A DNA stretch of 64,000 bases from Caenimonas sedimenti. GTDB taxonomy: Bacteria > Pseudomonadota > Gammaproteobacteria > Burkholderiales > Burkholderiaceae_C. A program made the position numbers and the translations under genes. The notes below the pieces were generated by a model. The model was not told where the DNA came from. It ran no database searches and saw nothing but the letters and a program-made list of their open reading frames with translations. Where the stretch lies: positions 248,001 to 312,000 of the forward strand of contig NZ_VOBQ01000008.1 of assembly GCF_007833165.1 (NCBI RefSeq). The letters run 5' to 3'. Positions 26,264 to 34,100 of the stretch are shown one piece after another; position 1 is the stretch's first letter; every line of letters starts with the position of its first letter.

Positions 26264-26567
26264 GGGGAAACTCCTCCCGAGCCCGACTGGCCCCGGGCCG
26301 CTGTGGGCCCGAAACGGGTCTGGTGGTTGGCTGCGAGATGCAGCCGAATTGGCGAAGGCCAAGACCACCGCATTGGACCCGGGCCCACGCAGCCGGTCAA
26401 TCGTCTGCGAGCGCGTGTCCCGTCCTTTGACACGGATTCGTGCCGTTGCGCAGGGCGGTGCGCCCCCTCACCGACCTTGTAATCGTTGGAAGTCAGCGGA
26501 CAAAAGCGTGCCTGCGCCAACCCACCAACCCCTGTCAATCGTCTCCCACGTGGTGAACCCGCCCAAC
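26264..26567. other. Divergent gap; no supported gene
   Basis: About 300 bp between the small membrane protein gene and the plus-strand integrase-like gene. I see two copies of TCAATCGTCT (26397-26406 and 26535-26544), but no convincing promoter, terminator or protein. Confidence 0.35.
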
Positions 26568-27335
26568 ATGGGCCCGGTGCGTGCTCGGCCCGCGGGCTCA
26601 TCCAGGCGCCGGGCACCAGGTCTGCCCACCGAACTCGACGCCGACCTGCGCCGCCTCGTCGAAGCCTCACATGGCCCGGCACGCCAGGAGCGCTCCGCGC
26701 GCTTGCGTCGCCTGCGCAAGATCTTCGGGGAGTTGGCGGCTGCGGGCGTGAGCCTCCAGTCCGTCAAACAGCTGCAGCTGGCCGACGCGAAGCAGTTGGT
26801 GTTGCATTGGGTGCGCGACGGCCGCGCCGAGTCCACGATTCGGAGCGACTGGTCGCGCCTTCGCACGATACTGCGCGACGCCGGCGTCGAGTACTCAAAC
26901 GTCTCGCTGGACGCCGTATGGCCAGCCGAAGCCCTGGGCGCTAAGGACGCACGAGGCGGCACCCCACGCCGGGGCAAAGCCGCAGCAGTCGACGTTCTCT
27001 CACTGGCCGCGACGGACGACGACCCGACCTACTACCTCGTCGAGCAGGTTCGTGCTTCGTATCGGACGTCGATCCGCCAGGCGCTTGAGCTGCCTTTCGC
27101 ATTCTTCCGCGAGGTCGGAAACGGAATTGCGCCTTCGTCCGGCCGACGACAAGTGCTTGAGGCCATCGCAGCCGCCCCAGAAGCGAGCCGGCAACTGGCA
27201 GCCCAGGTTGCGTCCTTTCTGGTGGACAGCGAGCGCGCGCAATTGCTCTGGACCGGGCTCGACATCGCCAGGGGTGTTCGCAAGCACGAGAACCACCTCT
27301 CTTACCTGCGCCGCCGCGCGCAAGGGTCTTCCTGA
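26568..27335 (+). CDS. Integrase N-terminal (SAM-like) domain protein without a catalytic domain
   Basis: 255 residues from the ATG at 26568; GTG codons at 26550 and 26553 are alternatives. Residues about 20-110 (ERSARLRRLRKIFGELAAAG, ADAKQLVLHWVRDGRAEST, then SDWSRLRTILRDAG) look like the core-binding domain of integrase-domain proteins. The rest is helical, and no R-HxxR-Y recombinase residues can be found. It precedes a PilT-like ATPase gene by 28 bp on the same strand. It may be a DNA-binding element protein descended from a tyrosine recombinase. Confidence 0.45.
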   Translation: MGPVRARPAGSSRRRAPGLPTELDADLRRLVEASHGPARQERSARLRRLRKIFGELAAAGVSLQSVKQLQLADAKQLVLHWVRDGRAESTIRSDWSRLRTILRDAGVEYSNVSLDAVWPAEALGAKDARGGTPRRGKAAAVDVLSLAATDDDPTYYLVEQVRASYRTSIRQALELPFAFFREVGNGIAPSSGRRQVLEAIAAAPEASRQLAAQVASFLVDSERAQLLWTGLDIARGVRKHENHLSYLRRRAQGSS

Positions 27336-27363
27336 CATCACCTTCATTCCACTGGAGAAACCT

Positions 27364-28542
27364 ATGACTGCATCCGTCGCCGAGATCAATCTGCCCAAGA
27401 ACAAGCGCTCAGGCTTGGCGGGGGTGCTCTGGGCATGCCGCACGTTCGCGCCGAGCATCACTGACATCCTGATCAAGGAAGGCGAGCCCATCCGCGCGAA
27501 GTCGGCTCGCGGTGTCGTGCCCCTCTCCGAGCTACACGTGCCCAATGCCGACCTTCCCATCGGCGCGGACGAGATCCGCTACTTCATGGCGCACTTCGTC
27601 GACCGGCTCTCGCCGAACGAGAGCGCCAACGACCACTGGAAGGCCAACTACGCCCCCAGCCTGTCGAAGCGGCTTCCCGTTTACCGGACCATGGAGTTGA
27701 GCCCTGACAAGCCGGGCGATCCGGTCCCGCACCTTCGCTTGTCCCTGTATCTGCAGGGACGGGGCCGCCTGGCGCTCATCGCCCGCCCCGTCCTGACGCC
27801 GCCGGCCTTGGATACGCTGGCCCTCCCGAAGGCACTGGTCCATCGGCTTCGAAGCGCGCCCAAGGGACTGCTCATCCTCACTGGACCCACCGGCGCAGGC
27901 AAGACGACGACCGCCTACTCGATCCTGGAGGAACTTAAGGAGTGCCAGTCGGGACACATCGTGACCATCGAGGATCCGATCGAGCGACCGCTGGACTCGG
28001 CCCGGAGCATCGTGACGCAGCGCGAGGTCGGCGAAGACGTGAACTCCTTCGGCGACGGCCTGTACGAAGCGCTGCGCCAATCCCCGGATGTGATCCTCGC
28101 AGGCGAGGTGCGCGACGAGGACGCCGGCGCGGCTGCCATTCTGGGTGGCCAGTCGGGCGCCCTGATGATCGCCACCATGCACGGGATGTCGATCCAGGGC
28201 ACGCTGGACAAGCTCCTCTCGCTGGGCGGTGGCGAAGCGAAGCGGACGATGCTCGCGGGTTCGCTGCTCGCGATCCTTCGCCTCGAGCTCGTACCCTACC
28301 TGGACGGTTCGAAGTATGCGCTGGTGCACGAAGCATTGATGGGGACCGACGAGGTGTGCCTGGCGCTGCGCACTGGAGACGTCAAGGCTTTGAAGAACAT
28401 CATGTCGAGCCCGACCGACTCCGAGAGCTTCTATCCCATGAGCGCGCAGATCCAGCGCCTGGTCGGCGGTCGAGTCGTAGCGCCCGAAGCTGCCGGCAGG
28501 GCGGACGGTTTGCAGCGCGGCAGAGCGAGCGCTCTGCGATAA
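27364..28542 (+). CDS. PilT/DotB-like secretion ATPase 1
   Basis: 392 residues from the ATG at 27364, with GGAG 7 nt upstream. The N-terminal part (SITDILIKEGEPIRAKSARG) resembles the DotB/TraJ/PilT N domain. ATPase motifs are Walker A GPTGAGKTTT (about 174), Asp box TIEDPIERP, Walker B DVILAGEVRDEDAG and His box IATMHGMSIQG. It probably powers pilus retraction or a type IV secretion step. It is the only pilus-type gene on the plus strand, convergent with ATPase 2, and follows the integrase-like gene. Confidence 0.85.
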   Translation: MTASVAEINLPKNKRSGLAGVLWACRTFAPSITDILIKEGEPIRAKSARGVVPLSELHVPNADLPIGADEIRYFMAHFVDRLSPNESANDHWKANYAPSLSKRLPVYRTMELSPDKPGDPVPHLRLSLYLQGRGRLALIARPVLTPPALDTLALPKALVHRLRSAPKGLLILTGPTGAGKTTTAYSILEELKECQSGHIVTIEDPIERPLDSARSIVTQREVGEDVNSFGDGLYEALRQSPDVILAGEVRDEDAGAAAILGGQSGALMIATMHGMSIQGTLDKLLSLGGGEAKRTMLAGSLLAILRLELVPYLDGSKYALVHEALMGTDEVCLALRTGDVKALKNIMSSPTDSESFYPMSAQIQRLVGGRVVAPEAAGRADGLQRGRASALR

Positions 28543-28560
28543 CCTCTCGCGGTGCCCGGA

Positions 28561-29838
28561 CTAGCGCAGGGGCATCGCGGCGGCGCGTGCGCGCGCCGTC
28601 GTTCCCACGGAAGCTGGGAAGAGGCCCCCCGATCCGCCGCCGTTCACGCCCCGCCCTTCCGGCGCCGGCGCCCTCCCCTTGGAAAGCACGGCCTCGCGAT
28701 CCTGCACCGCGGCAAGCACGGCCGCGCCGCGAACTGCTTCAATCTTGCCCTGCTGAACCAGCTGCTGCACGATCTCGACCATTGGAATCGCGCCCTGGAC
28801 ATTGCCATTGCGCAGGGACTGCTCAAGGTTGTCCATCGCACCCTTGCCGGAATCGGTCATGATCGCAGCCATCGCTGCGTGAACTTCTGGGGCCATCGGA
28901 AGCAGCTCGTACGCCAGGTGGCTGGTCTTCTCTCGCCCCACAACGAGAGCCTGGGCAAGGACGCCCACCAGGCACCCTGCCAGAGCCTGAGCATCCGCAG
29001 GCGAATTCTGAACGTACGCCGCCATCTTCTTCAGCGCGGCCGTCGTCGTGGGCGCGTGCATGCTGGTGATCACCAGGTGTCCCGACTCGCCGATCCGAAG
29101 CGCCGCAAGGAACGTCTCGGGATCACGAATCTCACCGATCAGCGTGACGTCGGGTACAAAGCGCAGCAGGTCCTTGACGCCGTCCGCATACGAAGGCGTG
29201 TCGACGCCAACCTCGCGCTGGTTGATTGCCGACTTCTTCCGTTCGTGCACGTATTCGACCGGATCCTCGATGGTGACGATGTTCGCGCACTGCGATTCAT
29301 TGATCTCATTGATGATGGCGGCGAGCGTCGTGCTCTTTCCTGAGCCAGTCGGGCCCGTCACAACCAGTAGCCCGTTTGTGGGCGCGTAGAGCCTGCGCAG
29401 CTGCACCGGCAGACCCAGCTTCTCAATCGACTCCGGGACGTCCTTCAGGCTTCGAACCACCAGACCGAAGTCTTCCCCCATGCCCTGCTTTTGCAAACTG
29501 CAGCGAACACGGTAGGAGCTCACCCTCTCGCCGGCACCCACGCTATTCAGCAGGGTGGCAGGATTGAGCGAGCCCACGCGATGCAGCTCGTCTTCCCACG
29601 GGGCGATCTTGCTGCCTTCGCGGGCATACACCATGTTCATGAATGCCCGGATCGAGGCGTTTGAGGAGACCATCTCGCCACCATCGGGGCCGATCGCCGT
29701 TTCCCACATGAAGCGTCCACGCCGAACCCGAATGGGCCGGCCTGTCTCCACATGGACGTCGCTGAATTCACCGCCCTGCTGCAGGAGGTGGATCAACTGC
29801 CCTGCCAGCTGAGTGTCTTTGTCGTGTGTGCCGTGCAT
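28561..29838 (-). CDS. PilT/DotB-like secretion ATPase 2
   Basis: 425 residues from the ATG at 29838 (MHGTHDKDTQLAGQLIHLLQ), 11 bp after the prepilin stop. The N domain has DVHVETGRPIRVRRGRFMWE. Motifs are complete: Walker A GPTGSGKSTT (about 161), Asp box TIEDPVEYVH, Walker B DVTLIGEIRDPETF and His box ITSMHAPTTT. It looks the most canonical of the three PilT-like paralogues here. The last about 35 residues are Gly/Ala/Arg-rich. It closes the minus-strand pilus operon. Confidence 0.88.
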   Translation of the reverse strand: MHGTHDKDTQLAGQLIHLLQQGGEFSDVHVETGRPIRVRRGRFMWETAIGPDGGEMVSSNASIRAFMNMVYAREGSKIAPWEDELHRVGSLNPATLLNSVGAGERVSSYRVRCSLQKQGMGEDFGLVVRSLKDVPESIEKLGLPVQLRRLYAPTNGLLVVTGPTGSGKSTTLAAIINEINESQCANIVTIEDPVEYVHERKKSAINQREVGVDTPSYADGVKDLLRFVPDVTLIGEIRDPETFLAALRIGESGHLVITSMHAPTTTAALKKMAAYVQNSPADAQALAGCLVGVLAQALVVGREKTSHLAYELLPMAPEVHAAMAAIMTDSGKGAMDNLEQSLRNGNVQGAIPMVEIVQQLVQQGKIEAVRGAAVLAAVQDREAVLSKGRAPAPEGRGVNGGGSGGLFPASVGTTARARAAAMPLR

Positions 29839-29849
29839 ACAGAAGCTCG

Positions 29850-30557
29850 TTAGTTTGGAAGGGCATTGCCGAACGTGGTCAGTTCGGTCGGGCTGATGAA
29901 GTTGGAGAGATTGACCTGCCACCCCTCGCCGCAGGCCTGGTAGGTCGAAGTGGAGCGAACGGCGCTGCATCCGCCCATGTTTCCAACGGGAACATAGCCA
30001 CCCACAGTTCCGAGGCTTGCCTTCCCCGCGGCAAGCGCCGTGGAAGTGTCTCGGTTCATCGAGGCCGATGTGAGAGCACCGGAAGGTGATGCCAGCACGA
30101 AGAAGGCCTCATGACCGCCGGTTGCCGCCGGCGTCGCGTCGTAGATGCGGCGCAGAATGACGGTGAATCTTCCATCCTTTGTCTCGGTGCTCAGCCCTTC
30201 GGGCCAAAGGCCCTTCGCAACCAGCAGCGTGGCATCGAAGGCGCAGGTGTGCAGCGTCGTACTGTTGGCTTGGGTTCCGCCAGTCCCATCGGCGTTGACA
30301 CCCAACATGCAGTACTGGTTCGCGCTGACCCCCGTGTCCATCGCAGCGTCGTACGCAGTGCGGTTGTTCAAGAAATACTGGGAAGCGACCTGGATGAACA
30401 TCGACTGCGCTTCGGCATCTGACTTTGCCTTCAGCTGCACGTCGTTCTGCCGCTGCATGTCGAGAACGTAGGCGATGACAAGGCCTAGCACGGCCGCACC
30501 GATCACCAATTCCACCAGCAATGCTCCGCGTTGCAATCTCCGCTGGGCTTTTCTCAT
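29850..30557 (-). CDS. Type IV prepilin-like protein (PilV-like minor pilin)
   Basis: 235 residues. The N-terminus is a prepilin leader and hydrophobic helix: a basic leader ending RG, cleavage before ALLVELVIGAAVLGLVIAYV with Glu at +5. The C-terminal part is Ser/Thr/Gly-rich with paired Cys, as in minor pilins or the pilus tip protein. In R64-type operons PilV lies distal to the major pilin PilS, which matches this position. It is expected to be processed by a prepilin peptidase, which is not encoded in the window. Confidence 0.75.
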   Translation of the reverse strand: MRKAQRRLQRGALLVELVIGAAVLGLVIAYVLDMQRQNDVQLKAKSDAEAQSMFIQVASQYFLNNRTAYDAAMDTGVSANQYCMLGVNADGTGGTQANSTTLHTCAFDATLLVAKGLWPEGLSTETKDGRFTVILRRIYDATPAATGGHEAFFVLASPSGALTSASMNRDTSTALAAGKASLGTVGGYVPVGNMGGCSAVRSTSTYQACGEGWQVNLSNFISPTELTTFGNALPN

Positions 30558-30572
30558 GCTCTCTGCTCCGAA

Positions 30573-31166
30573 TCAAGGGGTAGTGCACTTCAAGGCAGCG
30601 GCAGGCGCCTCGGCAGTGCTTCCGAGAACCGTGTAGTTCACGGTTCGTGGTGTGCTTCCAATTGATGCCACCGTGGCCGTTCCACCGGCAACAGAGACCG
30701 GGACGACATCGAAAGGCGGCGTCACGCTTATCGGGACCTTCTGCATCACGCCATTCATCGACTGAAGCGAGTAGCCGCCGGAGGAAACGAGGCCGGGTCG
30801 GGCAACGCGCTGCTGGACTGAATTGATCGACTCCTCGGACATTTCTGTGCAAGCCACCCAGCTGTTGTCGGCGGAACGCACGATCCTCCAGCCATCGGGC
30901 ATCTCAGTCGCGCGGACCGCCTCCGGCAGGCTCGGGAGGGACTTGATGGTCGACCAAGGCACGGACGTCTCGGTCGTCACTGCCGGTGGCGTCGACTTCA
31001 TGTACTGATGCGAGGCGTAGACGAATGTCCGGAACTTCTCTACCTGAATCGCCGCCGTCACCTGCGGCGCGGCAACCCTGGCGCCGGCGACCGAGCCAGC
31101 CGGCCATAGGTCGTTCGCGGCCAGCAGAACACCTGCGATGACGGCGAGGATCGCGAGCAGGTACAT
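30573..31166 (-). CDS. PilM-like pilus protein
   Basis: 197 residues with an N-terminal hydrophobic helix (MYLLAILAVIAGVLLAANDLW) and a periplasmic domain (EKFRTFVYASHQYMKSTPPA, then DGWRIVRSADNSWVACTEMS). The topology and the FxxYxxAxxxY-type start of the soluble domain resemble PilM of R64-type thin pili, a small inner-membrane protein of unknown exact function. It has no prepilin cleavage site, so it is not a pilin. The assignment is moderate; position in the operon supports it. Confidence 0.55.
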   Translation of the reverse strand: MYLLAILAVIAGVLLAANDLWPAGSVAGARVAAPQVTAAIQVEKFRTFVYASHQYMKSTPPAVTTETSVPWSTIKSLPSLPEAVRATEMPDGWRIVRSADNSWVACTEMSEESINSVQQRVARPGLVSSGGYSLQSMNGVMQKVPISVTPPFDVVPVSVAGGTATVASIGSTPRTVNYTVLGSTAEAPAAALKCTTP

Positions 31167-31170
31167 ATGG

Positions 31171-32235
31171 TCACGCCGAGGCCGCAGCCGGTTGACGTGC
31201 GTTGCGCCGCATGAACTCGATCCTGATCTGGTTCTTTTGGTAGCGGCTCTCGTCTTCCAGGGGACGCAGATCGCCCGATCGGATGATCACCCCGACTTTG
31301 GACGCGGGACCCTCGCTGGTGAGACTGTCCACCAGCAGTCGCTCTTCGGTCTGTACGAGCGACTGATAGATCGCGACACGCAGAACGTGTGCCAAGGTAT
31401 GGGCATGCTCCCGCCCAGCCAGGTTGAGGACCGCCTCCAGCCCAGAGATGATGTCCGAAGCGAACGAGGTACAGATGACCAGGAAACCGTTCGTTGCCGC
31501 CCGCAGGGCCATCTGCGCCGCCGCCGCATCGCGCAATTCGCCCAAGTACATCATGAGGTCCGTACCCACAGGCTGGCTGCGAAGGGCACCGCGCATGGAC
31601 TCGACCCAGTCGCGCCCGTCGTCACCGGCCACCGATGCCTGAGTGCAGTACCCCTCCCCATGCCATCCATTCAGCGGAAGTTCAGGCGGGTCTTCGACAG
31701 TGAATGCCATCCCCCCGAATTTGTGAAGGCGGCTGACGACGGTGGCCGAGGCCGTGTGCGTCTTGCCCGAGCCCGCCTGGCCGAGGATCACGATCAGCCC
31801 ACCCTTCGAATACGAAGCATCCAAGAGCTGGTCGACGTAGACGCCAGGCATGGGGAAAGCGAGCTTTTCAAGCTTGGGCGGCTCGTCGCTGATCACCCGC
31901 AGGCGGTACCACTTTCCATCCACGGCGCGCTCGTCGAGCCGGCCACGGAAAAACGTTTGCGACGCGGAGTGGTGGATGAGAAAGTCCTTGGACGAGCTCG
32001 CCACCGAGTGGCAAGAAGCTGCCAGCTCGTGCAGGAGTGTGAAGCTCTCCTGCGGCGCGCGGCGCGGCTTGGGCCTTTCTCCAGCCTTCGCTCGCGGGAA
32101 GACCAGGCAATCCGCAGTGTCGACCGATGGCGAACCTTCCTTGGAACTCCAGCGGATGTGGAGATCCGTGAAGTCCCGCGGGTTGCAGGCCGCATCATTT
32201 CTCGCCTCGGAGGCGCTGAAGTCCCCAGTGGTCAT
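31171..32235 (-). CDS. Divergent PilT-like secretion ATPase 3
   Basis: 354 residues. Walker A is GQAGSGKTHT (about 152), the Asp box is FTVEDPPELPL and Walker B is LMMYLGELRDAAAAQ. The His-box position reads VICTSFASD and has lost the conserved His, so hydrolysis or its coupling may differ. The N-terminus keeps DLHIRW. It lies between the glycine-rich protein gene and the PilM-like gene, with the start 10 bp after the previous stop. As a third PilT-like paralogue in one operon it may have a specialised or regulatory role. Confidence 0.75.
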   Translation of the reverse strand: MTTGDFSASEARNDAACNPRDFTDLHIRWSSKEGSPSVDTADCLVFPRAKAGERPKPRRAPQESFTLLHELAASCHSVASSSKDFLIHHSASQTFFRGRLDERAVDGKWYRLRVISDEPPKLEKLAFPMPGVYVDQLLDASYSKGGLIVILGQAGSGKTHTASATVVSRLHKFGGMAFTVEDPPELPLNGWHGEGYCTQASVAGDDGRDWVESMRGALRSQPVGTDLMMYLGELRDAAAAQMALRAATNGFLVICTSFASDIISGLEAVLNLAGREHAHTLAHVLRVAIYQSLVQTEERLLVDSLTSEGPASKVGVIIRSGDLRPLEDESRYQKNQIRIEFMRRNARQPAAASA

Positions 32236-32245
32236 GCTGCCGGCC

Positions 32246-33337
32246 TTAGTCCTGGTTGTATTGGGGGATCAGGTCGCAGGTCGGAGCCTGGTACTGCAGC
32301 ACGATCTCGCCATAGCCGCCGCCTGCATTGCAGTTGTAAGACACGCCATCAAGCGGATTCACCGCGTTGTAGATGTAGCCGTGTTTGCCTGCTCCAGGGC
32401 TCAATTCAAAGTCGGTCGCAGTGGGAGGCATCGTCGCTGCGGCTGGGTCAGCAGGGCATCCCCAAACGCCGGAAGGATTGCCGGTTCTGCCCTGGCCGCC
32501 ACCACCTCCCATCTGGTAGGCCTGCCAGCCATAGCCAGTCCAATGACCAATGGTGGTATAGGCACCTTGGGCGGTCCCGGAACCGCCGTACGCGCCGTAG
32601 CCCGAGTAGGTTTCTCGGCCGCCGTTGTAAAGCGACCCGTTGAGACCGCCCGCGGCCGAAGTACCGCCGGCAGTGCCGGTGCCGCCAGTGGCGGTCGATA
32701 CTCCTGCGCTGATCCCTACGCCATTTGAATACTCGAAAGCGCCGCCGCCGCCCCCGTAGTACCCAGCACCGCCGCCACCGGAAATCCCGAAATACTCGTA
32801 GCCCGGTGAGCCGGTATAGCGGTATGAGACGAGGCCACCTCCGCCACCACCACCAAGAATGAACAGCAGCGTGTCACCGCTGCTGACCGTGAATGTTCCA
32901 CTTCTGACCGTCCGTGACGCAGCTCCAGGCGTCTGTCCTGGGCCGAAAGCAACCAGGCCGCCGTTCTTCAGAATTGCCGAGGAGCCTCCAGCTGCCGCGA
33001 ATTGCCCAAAGAAGGTCGAACTGCCTGACAGTGCCGCGAAGCTCGCTCCTCCACCGGTCATCTTGTAGTAGACGTTGATCGGCTTCGTGTACCCGTTCCA
33101 ATTCCGTGTGCTCATCACGAGCGTCCGCGTCTGTGACGTCGGCGTGACCCGGCACATCGCGAGCGTTTCACTCGGGCCTGACCCGCTTCCTGAGCCGCTG
33201 CCAGTGATTCCCGACGGGAAATACATGTATCCAGCATTTGTGCCCGGCGTGACCACGACGCCGGCTGCGGTGGCTACGCCAGCGCAAAGGGTCGCGGCAA
33301 GGGCCAGAACGACCAGGGGGGTACGGAAGACTCGCAT
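32246..33337 (-). CDS. Secreted glycine-rich protein, candidate pilus tip or adhesin
   Basis: 363 residues from the ATG at 33337, with GAGAGG close upstream. A signal peptide (MRVFRTPLVVLALAATLCAG, then VATA) is followed by a large Gly-rich domain: a VRSGTFTVSSGDTLLFILGGG lead-in, then several poly-Gly runs, and a C-terminal GGGYGEIVLQYQ. This layout is that of glycine-rich domains in phage tail tips and adhesins. It sits directly after pilS and its terminator, where an R64-type operon would place accessory pilus genes. A role as surface tip/adhesin is inference. Confidence 0.6.
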   Translation of the reverse strand: MRVFRTPLVVLALAATLCAGVATAAGVVVTPGTNAGYMYFPSGITGSGSGSGSGPSETLAMCRVTPTSQTRTLVMSTRNWNGYTKPINVYYKMTGGGASFAALSGSSTFFGQFAAAGGSSAILKNGGLVAFGPGQTPGAASRTVRSGTFTVSSGDTLLFILGGGGGGGLVSYRYTGSPGYEYFGISGGGGAGYYGGGGGAFEYSNGVGISAGVSTATGGTGTAGGTSAAGGLNGSLYNGGRETYSGYGAYGGSGTAQGAYTTIGHWTGYGWQAYQMGGGGGQGRTGNPSGVWGCPADPAAATMPPTATDFELSPGAGKHGYIYNAVNPLDGVSYNCNAGGGYGEIVLQYQAPTCDLIPQYNQD

Positions 33338-33359
33338 AGGACCTCTCACAAAAGCAAAG

Positions 33360-33385
33360 GAGCGGGGGCGAAAGCGCCCCCGCTC
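33360..33385 (-). terminator. Hairpin terminator downstream of the major pilin gene
   Basis: GAGCGGGGGCG (33360-33370) pairs perfectly with CGCCCCCGCTC (33375-33385) over a 4-nt loop, 10 bp after the pilS stop. On the minus strand it is followed by the T-rich CTTTGCTTTTG. A partial terminator here would raise pilS transcript relative to distal genes. Confidence 0.7.
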
Positions 33386-33395
33386 GTCGAAGGCG

Positions 33396-33971
33396 TCAGT
33401 TGAACTGCGCAGCGATCACCGGCGCCGACTCAGCGCAGCCGGTCGTCAGGTTGGTCGTGTTGGGCGTGGCGCTTGCGCTGGCCTTGTAAACACTGCCGCC
33501 CGACACCGCGCCCGTGGCGGCCGCCGCGGCGTTGCCCACGTTGATCACCAGCGCGTTGGACGCCAGCTTGCTCGCGATGGACACGCACACTTCCTTGTCG
33601 AGAGGCGACGTTGCGCCGCCCACGGTGATCGCGAACGTGCGCGTCGTCCCGTTGATGCTCATCGAGTTGCCGAAGGCATCCACCACGTTCGTGCCGTCGA
33701 ACTTCATCGGCGCGTTGATCAGCGCCATGTTGTTGATGGCCGACGCGCTCAGCGCGGTGTAGCTGTTGGTCGGACCGTAGTAGGCCTTGACCTTGGACGC
33801 GATCTGCGCCAGGTCGGTCGCCTGCTGGTTGGACTTCTGCATGTACTCGGCGCGGGTCTGGTAGTAGAGGACCGCGCTCAGGATCAGCCCGACGATCGCC
33901 AAGCCGATCATCATTTCGATCAGCGTCAGGCCGCGCTGCAGCTTCTTGCCCTTGAGGGAAACGTTTTGCAT
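33396..33971 (-). CDS. pilS: Class IVB major prepilin PilS
   Basis: 191 residues from the ATG at 33971 (MQNVSLKGKKLQRG), with GGAG 7 nt upstream. The 14-residue leader ends in Gly before LTLIEMMIGLAIVGLILSAVLYY, with Glu at +5, so it is a classic type IV prepilin. The mature domain has two Cys (EVCVSIASK and TGCAESA), enough for the usual C-terminal disulfide loop. It follows pilQ and pilR as in R64-like thin-pilus operons. A long leader, tandem repeats and a downstream hairpin suggest high and separate expression. Confidence 0.9.
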   Translation of the reverse strand: MQNVSLKGKKLQRGLTLIEMMIGLAIVGLILSAVLYYQTRAEYMQKSNQQATDLAQIASKVKAYYGPTNSYTALSASAINNMALINAPMKFDGTNVVDAFGNSMSINGTTRTFAITVGGATSPLDKEVCVSIASKLASNALVINVGNAAAAATGAVSGGSVYKASASATPNTTNLTTGCAESAPVIAAQFN

Positions 33972-33980
33972 GAAATGCTC

Positions 33981-34020
33981 CTTGAAAGAAAACCCGTTGA
34001 AGAAAAGCCGTTGAGAAAAC
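33981..34020 (-). repeat. Three 13-14 bp tandem repeats in the pilS 5' leader
   Basis: Units CTTGAAAGAAAAC (33981-33993), CCGTTGAAGAAAAG (33994-34007) and CCGTTGAGAAAAC (34008-34020) lie directly upstream of the pilS ribosome site. On the coding strand they read as U-rich TTTTCT tracts separated by CAACGG. Such U-rich leaders bind ribosomal protein S1 and can raise translation; that use here is inferred. Confidence 0.6.
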
Positions 34021-34033
34021 TTGGTGTTGGGAC

Positions 34034-34047
34034 GCCTCATCTGAGGC
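34034..34047 (-). promoter_or_regulatory. Small hairpin in the pilR-pilS gap
   Basis: GCCTCA (34034-34039) and TGAGGC (34042-34047) form a perfect 6-bp stem with a 2-nt loop in the 129-bp gap between pilR and pilS. It may be an RNA processing or attenuation site, or the gap may hold a pilS promoter that I cannot define. Confidence 0.35.
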
Positions 34048-34100
34048 ATCAGCCGCGTGTGGGACTTCGCATGTGCTGCATGCCTCCTCTCTTTTCGAAT

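Noticed and set aside
26397..26544. Two copies of TCAATCGTCT, with a third at 18235
   Set aside because: Only 10 bp long, irregular spacing and no consistent relation to genes; may be chance.
32480..32900. Gly-rich codon repeats as a possible CRISPR or tandem repeat array
   Set aside because: The repeats are codon-level poly-Gly runs within a coding frame, irregular in length, without spacers.
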